Assembly (NCBI RefSeq): GCF_021730395.1
Contig: NC_069371.1
Span: forward strand, 75,670,001 to 75,734,000
Length of the DNA stretch: 64,000 bases
Reading direction: 5' to 3'
Source of the DNA: Mercenaria mercenaria
Lineage: Eukaryota > Mollusca > Bivalvia > Venerida > Veneridae
The translations under genes and the position numbers were made by a program. This document shows positions 58,302 through 64,000 of the stretch, in pieces. Below the pieces are notes generated by a model. The model saw only the letters and a list, made by a program, of their open reading frames with translations, had not been told where the DNA came from and did not search any database. The first letter of the stretch is position 1; the number at the start of each line of letters is the position of its first letter.

Positions 58302-59540
58302 GCTTGTATGTAGCGCAGGCCTGTGACTTCTGGTATGAAACGGAGGTGTGTGACTGCTGGTATGTAACGGAGGTCTGTGACTGCTGGTATGTAGTGCAGG
58401 TCTGTGACTGCTGGTACGTAACGAAGGTCTGTGACTGCTGGTACGTAACGAAGGTCTGTGACTGCTGGTATGAAACGCAGGTCTGTGACTTCTGGTATGT
58501 ACTGCAGGTCTGTGACTGCTGGTACGTAACGAAGGTCTGTGACTGCTGGTACGTAACGAAGGTCTGTGACTGCTTGTATGTAGTGCTGGTCTGTGACCGC
58601 TGGTACGTAACGAAGGTCTGTGACTGCTGGTATGAAACGAAGGTCTGTGACTGCTGGTACGTAACGAAGGTCTGTGACTGCTGGTATGTAACGAAGGTAT
58701 GCGACTGCTGGTATGAAACGGAGTTCTGTGACTGCTTGTATGTAGTGCAGGTCTGAGACTGGTGGAATGTGACGGAGGTCTGAGACTGGTGCTATGTAAC
58801 GGAGGTCTGAAACTGTTGGTATGTAATGAAGGTCTGAGCCTGCTAGTATATAACGGAGGTCTTAGACTGCTGCTATGTAACTGAGATCTGAGCATTAAAG
58901 TTTAAAACAGAGGTCAGGGTATGCAGCGATTGTTGAGATTTCCGGCATATACTCCAATTATCTTTTCTTTAGTATACAAAAGAATAGAACAGAGTTCTAC
59001 ATCTGCAGGTTTGTAACGGAGGTCAATGATTCCAAGTATGTAATTGTGGTGGCCGGTTGTAAGTATGTAACGGAGGTCAGTGATTTCAGGTATAAAACTG
59101 AGATCTGAGTCTGCTGGTATGAAACTGGGGTCTGTCATCTAAAGTATTAATAAGTATAAATTAGGTATGGAAAGGAGAAGGTCATTAATTACAAATATAG
59201 TATTAATGTGGGTGGCTGCTGGTATATAACGGAGGTCAGTGATTTCAGTTACATAATTGAAATCTGAATCTGCTGGTATGTGACGGAGATCTGAGATTTA
59301 AAGTATAAATAAGGTATGTAACGGAGGTCAATGATTATATAATCGAGGTGGATGGCTGCAGGTATATAACTGAGATCTGAGTCTGCTGGTATGTAACGGG
59401 AGTCCGAGGTCTTGTGTATAAATAAGGTATTTAACGGAGCTACTTTCAAGGTATGTTACAGAAGTCTGAGGTTTGTATAAAAACAAAAATCTGCAATTAT
59501 GTAAGGAAGAGGTAGAGGCAGAGGTCTGAGATTTAAGGAA
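58302..59540. repeat. 27-bp minisatellite array, unit 7
   Basis: About 22 clean units to about 58890, dominated by ACGAAGGTCTGTGACTGC, which is most like array 5. Diverged units of the GTCAGTGATTTCA type run to about 59540. It lies 3' of CDC25 copy 7. Confidence 0.9.
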
Positions 59541-59666
59541 TATAATGGCTTTAGTCAGTACTATCCTTTCTTCTTTCCAGTATTACACACACACAAAAAA
59601 AGAATGAAGTTGTGTCTTTTTGACACAAAACAGAGAGAAAAAAGCTGTTTTATTTTCACATTTCCA

Positions 59667-59672
59667 TTTATT
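59667..59672 (-). terminator. Ancestral poly(A) signal of copy 7 (AATAAA)
   Basis: AATAAA about 100 nt beyond the old stop codon of copy 7, now about 1.5 kb beyond the new stop because of the inserted element. Confidence 0.4.
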
Positions 59673-59772
59673 TTGTCAGTCCATGTTTCATTTAAATAAA
59701 TTAGAACAAATCTTGTAACAATATATAGGTTAACAAATAACAATAGCACTATACAAAACATGAAAGAAGTTT

Positions 59773-59795
59773 TTAGAAACTAAGATGGCGATTAA
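59773..59795 (-). other. Orphaned 3' end of exon 6, copy 7
   Basis: The native last codons and TAA stop of CDC25 copy 7, cut off from the rest of exon 6 by the inserted TTAA element. The sequence matches copies 5 and 6 here. Confidence 0.85.
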
Positions 59796-61306
59796 GGAGG
59801 TAGGTTACCTTGTTACAAGGGTAAATTCAAATTAGTTGAACCGCAGCATGTTTTTGTATTTCGTGTTGTATGAAGTTTTAACTGCTACAATCTCAATTTC
59901 GTTTGTCTCTGCCCCTTCAAGTTCAATTTTTATCCAGGTTTGAAGAACATGACCCTCCAAAGGTATTTCATATTGAAAGAAGAAGGAAAATACGGATATT
60001 TTACACTTTTCAGTGTATTTTAGTTTCACTGATATCCGTAGAAGTCTGCATAATTGATAATTTTACTGGTATGCACGTTATCTTTCTAATATAAGCTTAA
60101 AATGTATATGTCGCGGGGCTCGTGTTTCCATGGTAACGCATTTTCTCTCATTTTTAAACAACTATGTATAAAAATAGGGGTTTTCGACGGCTTCAGTGCC
60201 ATTCTGTTAATGACCAACATGAAGTGTTTGGGTAATATTATTAGCAAAATACCAAGCACTTTACATGGTACTCTATTTTTCTTAAATTTTAAAGTAACCA
60301 TGGCAACAGAGATGTTTAAAATAGCTTATATCTTGCTGTTTGTCGTAATTTCTTTTTAAAAAATATTGAATAAGATTATCTTTCTAGTTGATGTAGCTTT
60401 AAAACATATTATTTCTAACGTAAATTACATTTTCGTGTTTTTTGCATTTATTCAAACAAATTTCACAGCTTAGAATACGTACAGCAGTACCCCTCGTCTG
60501 CTATTTTTCATGGCAAAATCGTTCAGCGTGCTGCTATTATTCTCATGGCTATTGTTGAAATGAAAATAAAAAGCCGGAGCTGTGTTTCTTAAATAGACCA
60601 GTGTCAGCGCTTTTGAATTTTACATTTAGATACATAGGTCACGGGCTTCGTTTCCATGGTAACATCAATTCAATTCATGAAACCACAATTTTCTACTGAC
60701 ATTTGAACAATTTTAGATCTTAGTTTTAGTATATAAGTAACAAATTATCAACGGAACCTGAAAAATAGATATTACAAATCAAACGGCTAGACTTTTTATT
60801 TGAAAATGGCCGTAACAAGTAACCTTTCACCCAACTATATTCCAAATAACATCGGTTGCCATCATCCATTTTCTTACATTCCGCATAACATTTCAATATA
60901 ACTACATAAAAGAAGCTAAATATTGATTATTATTCAAAGCAAAAGACTCATAAAAAATATTTCAGCAAATAATGGTTATTTGAAAATAGTTAAAATAAAG
61001 AAAATGTACAAAATTACGTACTTTCAAGATAAAAGCTATTAATTTTGCGCGGTAACTGACACGTAACGTCATGACGTCAATGACGTCATGTTAAGGCAAC
61101 ATTGTTTTGAAGCGTTTCTGCGGCAATTTATCCATTATTTCTGCATTATTAAACCATAAAGCATCAGATCGAAAACAAGTTCATGATTTGTTTTCAGAAG
61201 AATGAATATACAAACACATTTAGTTTGTCGTAAACGTCATCGTAAATCGTCACGTTAGCTTCCGGTTGGACATGCGCACATACAAATATGAAGGTCACCT
61301 ACCTCC
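59796..61306. mobile_element. TTAA-element family 1 inserted in a CDC25 exon
   Basis: A 1,511-bp insertion with TTAA on both sides (59792-59795 and 61307-61310) and terminal inverted repeats GGAGGTAGGT(T/G)ACCTT. Removing it with one TTAA restores the exon 6 sequence of the other copies exactly. The short frames inside (60102-60359, 59832-60029, 60086-60301) have no transposase motif, so it is non-autonomous. TTAA duplication points to the piggyBac superfamily. A CGTTTCCATGGTAAC-like motif occurs twice inside (about 60120-60140 and 60645-60665). Confidence 0.85.
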
Positions 61307-63716
61307 TTAAGTCGACTGCGTTGACGTTTACTTGTCTTCTGTTTCTCTCCTTCCGTCCATGATTTTGACTTAACACGGAAGTGACGTAAATCAGCCGCGT
61401 GGTCTTCGTGCAACATTGGTTTGTAGCTTGCTGGCTCGCAATGTTCCTGGAAAAATAAGAAAACGCTGTATTAAAATATGAATATCACTACATTATTTTG
61501 AATAATCTAATGAACTTTGTACATTATATATTCATTTGGCAAGGGATCAACGACACGCTTCGTCATTAGGGATCAAATCTCGAATATATCCTACCTTCTC
61601 ACTGTAAAAATAACCTTCAAAAATCCAACAGGCCTATAAACTCAAATATTATATTACGGAAATACAAATTCCAGCAAATACCAACCTTCTGTGTTGTGAA
61701 GAACGCTTTGTAGCCGCCGTCCAGTAGATAGACTTCCGGAAAGTTGAGTCTGGGATACTGTTCTTTGTTCAGTTCACGGTCCTGACTTCTCAAGAATCGA
61801 TACCTGCAAAAGTAACGAAAACATTATAACATGACTTTTGTATACAACATGACTTTTGTATACACATTACAATGTATCTCATCATTTATATTCATTATAG
61901 ACGCAAATTATTAACTTACTTTTAAAACAATATCGACATGTTTCAGGAAAATGTCTAAGTAGATACGTTCTAATGAAGACTTAGGAGAAACTATGATATA
62001 CTTACATTTTGGGACCCCTTTCCGACGAGAATTCACAGTGAAATACGAGAATGTGTGGTTTCTCGGACGTGTCTCGTGACTGAAGAAGACTGTTGACGTC
62101 ATCTTTTGTGTACATGTTGACGGCACCTTGGATATGACCTCCATCAAATTCGTAAGGATAACGACAATCTACTATTGTGACTTTCCCTATCTGGTCCTTG
62201 TACTTCTTGTCCAACACATCTACCATCGTTCTATGTGTGATGGACTTGAGGTCACCATGTTTTCCAGGAATTGTGGGTAAAGTGTAGTCACGTGATCCAT
62301 CAGCTACTAAAATCTGTGATTCCAGACGTTCCACGGCTTTGATAACATTCTGTAAAGAAAACAATGTTTATTTTCATTGAATATAAAAAGAATCTCTTGT
62401 TACGCAGACATGATAGTGACGAAATTATTTTGATACAAAACATCTCAACTCACCATACAATAAATGACACCTTTATACAACAAAATACGCCCCAATAGAC
62501 AAAAAAAGAAAAAAGAAAAAAGAAAAAGATAAACAAAATTTTAAAGAATAAGATCTTGCATGGTCTGAAAAATATCTTTGTAATTCAATCTGTCATGAGC
62601 AACAGTCTCTGCACAATAAAGAAAACTGTCTGAACTTTCAAACCAAATCAAACTTATAATTTATTTTATAATATTACTAACATATAGCTTTTGACTGACG
62701 TATTTCAGTACTTCACAAATGTTGAGTTGCATTGGTTCGTGCATTATGTAATTATTACGAGACTGTTCAAATTCTCATACATTTTGGATTATTGTTCACA
62801 TTCCAACTTCATACAAGTTTAAAAAAATGGAATAAACGTACCTGAGTGGTCAAGGCTGCAAGATCATTCTCAACCTGGCGGAGCTTCTTCGTGCACGGTG
62901 AGTCGTCTGTAAGATCATCGTCGGCCAGACGCTTGACGGAGAACAAGCTTCTCCGCGCTTCCGTTTTGGCTGGAACCTTCGATCGTGACGCGATCTCAAT
63001 CTGAAATGAAAATAAAATTGAACTCATTTACACACGTTTATTCCCATTTTAACCATGAATTTCAGTACTGAAAATAACTTGTTTTTGAATTCGTATAATT
63101 CAAACTGGGTATGCATACATAAGCCTTGTGTATTTTATGTTAGTAAAATCAGATAATATTTGAAAAAAAAAAGAAAAAAAAAAAAAAAAAAAAAAAACAA
63201 ACTTTTTTTTTACGTTAGAATATGATAAAATATAACTTACAGAGCAAGGTGTATCACCGATAAATCCGGAGTCTACCGAGTTGTCTCCCTTGGTGTCTGG
63301 TGTGATAATTGCCGCTATGTCAGCATCAGTTGTCTCCCTGTATACCGGGGAATCCGTAAGGTCACCGAATAATCTTTGTCTGAAAGAAAAAAAAAATACA
63401 CATCAAATTAATTTTTTGCTGTATAGTTAAATTAAAGTTGTAGATAATAAACTTTTTAAGTTCTCTCCCTTTACATAGAATAATATCGGAACGGGAATTA
63501 AAAAATGTAAAAAAATAACAAAAAACTGTTTAATATAAATGTGTTAATATTGTGTAGTCAAATATTTCTATTTTCTGTTTACTGTATGAAATAAGCAAAA
63601 CGAAATATAACTGAAGAACGATGCATTTTTATTGTACATATATATATGAAACTAATACAAGAAAACATTTTATTCACAAAGTGCTCGAATAAAAACGTTA
63701 TTTACCTGATAGACAT
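61255..63716 (-). CDS. CDC25: CDC25-like phosphatase copy 7 with transposon-derived tail
   Basis: Open reading across exons 63716-63706, 63379-63241, 63000-62842, 62349-62006, 61803-61686 and 61446-61255. The protein is about 320 residues. The catalytic domain is complete (DCRYPYEFDGG; HCX5R Cys about 208). N-terminal differences from its siblings include DADIAAIITP in exon 2, and exon 4 reads SQILVADG and HRTMVDVLDKKY. The TTAA element at 59796-61306 entered exon 6 six codons before the native stop. The last six native residues (NRHLSF) are replaced by 17 element-encoded ones, KEVGDLHICMCACPTGS, then TAA. The basic cluster KRQRSRL is kept. Whether the longer transcript is polyadenylated in or beyond the element is unknown. 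Only part of its upstream region is inside the window. Confidence 0.87.
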
Positions 63717-63984
63717 GGTCCACTGTTTTTAAAATTGCACAAAAGCTATAATATTACACTACGTTTTCGCTATGAAGTACGTCAGAGAATAAAGTTTATG
63801 TTCTTTTTCCCGAACTTATATATTTTTTTGCTGTCAGGATATACAAATTATCGAGGTGTTAATTAAGTTCCTCGGCTATGAGACAAAGTTGACAGACGAG
63901 TAAAGTGAAATAAAATGTCCTTAAATATTCACTCAATGGCCGTCATTATAACACATTCTAATTGGGAAGTAAGCTTTAAATTAG

Positions 63985-63989
63985 CCAAT
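63985..63989 (-). promoter_or_regulatory. Inverted CCAAT box of copy 7
   Basis: Located 269 bp upstream of the start codon, as in the other copies. The CHR-like hexamer is altered here (TTAGAA at about 63956). The palindrome would fall beyond the window. Confidence 0.4.
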
Positions 63990-64000
63990 AAAATTGTTGG

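Noticed and set aside
60102-60359. 85-residue frame as a transposase of the TTAA element
   Set aside because: Too short, with no DDD catalytic pattern or recognisable motif; it overlaps another frame on the opposite strand.

Overview
The window looks like nuclear DNA of a bivalve mollusc or a close relative. It is AT-rich and intron-bearing, it carries tRNA-derived SINEs and a full-length restriction-like-endonuclease (RLE) LINE of marine-invertebrate type, and it contains no bacterial gene organisation. The organism call is inference.

The main content is a head-to-tail tandem array of seven CDC25-type dual-specificity phosphatase genes, all on the minus strand. I number them 1 to 7 from left to right. 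Each has the same six coding exons: an 11-nt exon 1 carrying the start codon, a 139-nt exon 2, a 159-nt exon 3 (153 nt in copy 3), a 344-nt exon 4 carrying the active site, a 118-nt exon 5, and a terminal exon 6. The product is about 309 residues, with a short N-terminus of about 100 residues in front of a complete rhodanese-fold catalytic domain. Copies 2, 3, 5 and 6 read open throughout. Copy 7 is open, but a transposable element has replaced its C-terminal tail. Copy 4 is a decayed pseudogene. Copy 1 has a frameshift and a corrupted last exon.

Most units also contain a block of 27-bp minisatellite just 3' of the gene (about 1-3360, 11383-14575, 20609-23480, 28596-29430, 31257-32575, 37768-39000 and 58302-59540). 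Gene, minisatellite and upstream spacer have therefore been amplified together. Because 27 is nine codons, these arrays give long meaningless open frames on both strands. Units 5 and 6 are the most recent duplicates. Unit 6 has lost its minisatellite, and unit 5 has gained a 3.96-kb LINE in intron 1. Upstream of the start codons there is a conserved block with an inverted CCAAT box, a CHR-like element in four copies, and an 18-bp palindrome. This suggests shared cell-cycle control.

Mobile elements include the LINE (41474-45436), two tRNA-derived SINEs with target duplications (36770-37058, 57638-57919), another short retroposon with an ATT-repeat tail (55935-56215), and two families of non-autonomous elements with TTAA target duplications (59796-61306; 16843-17234 and 48105-48545 plus fragments). 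Other oddities are an inverted duplication with 1.8-kb arms (27006-31258) and a stretch at about 2490-4700 that looks like poorly corrected consensus sequence.
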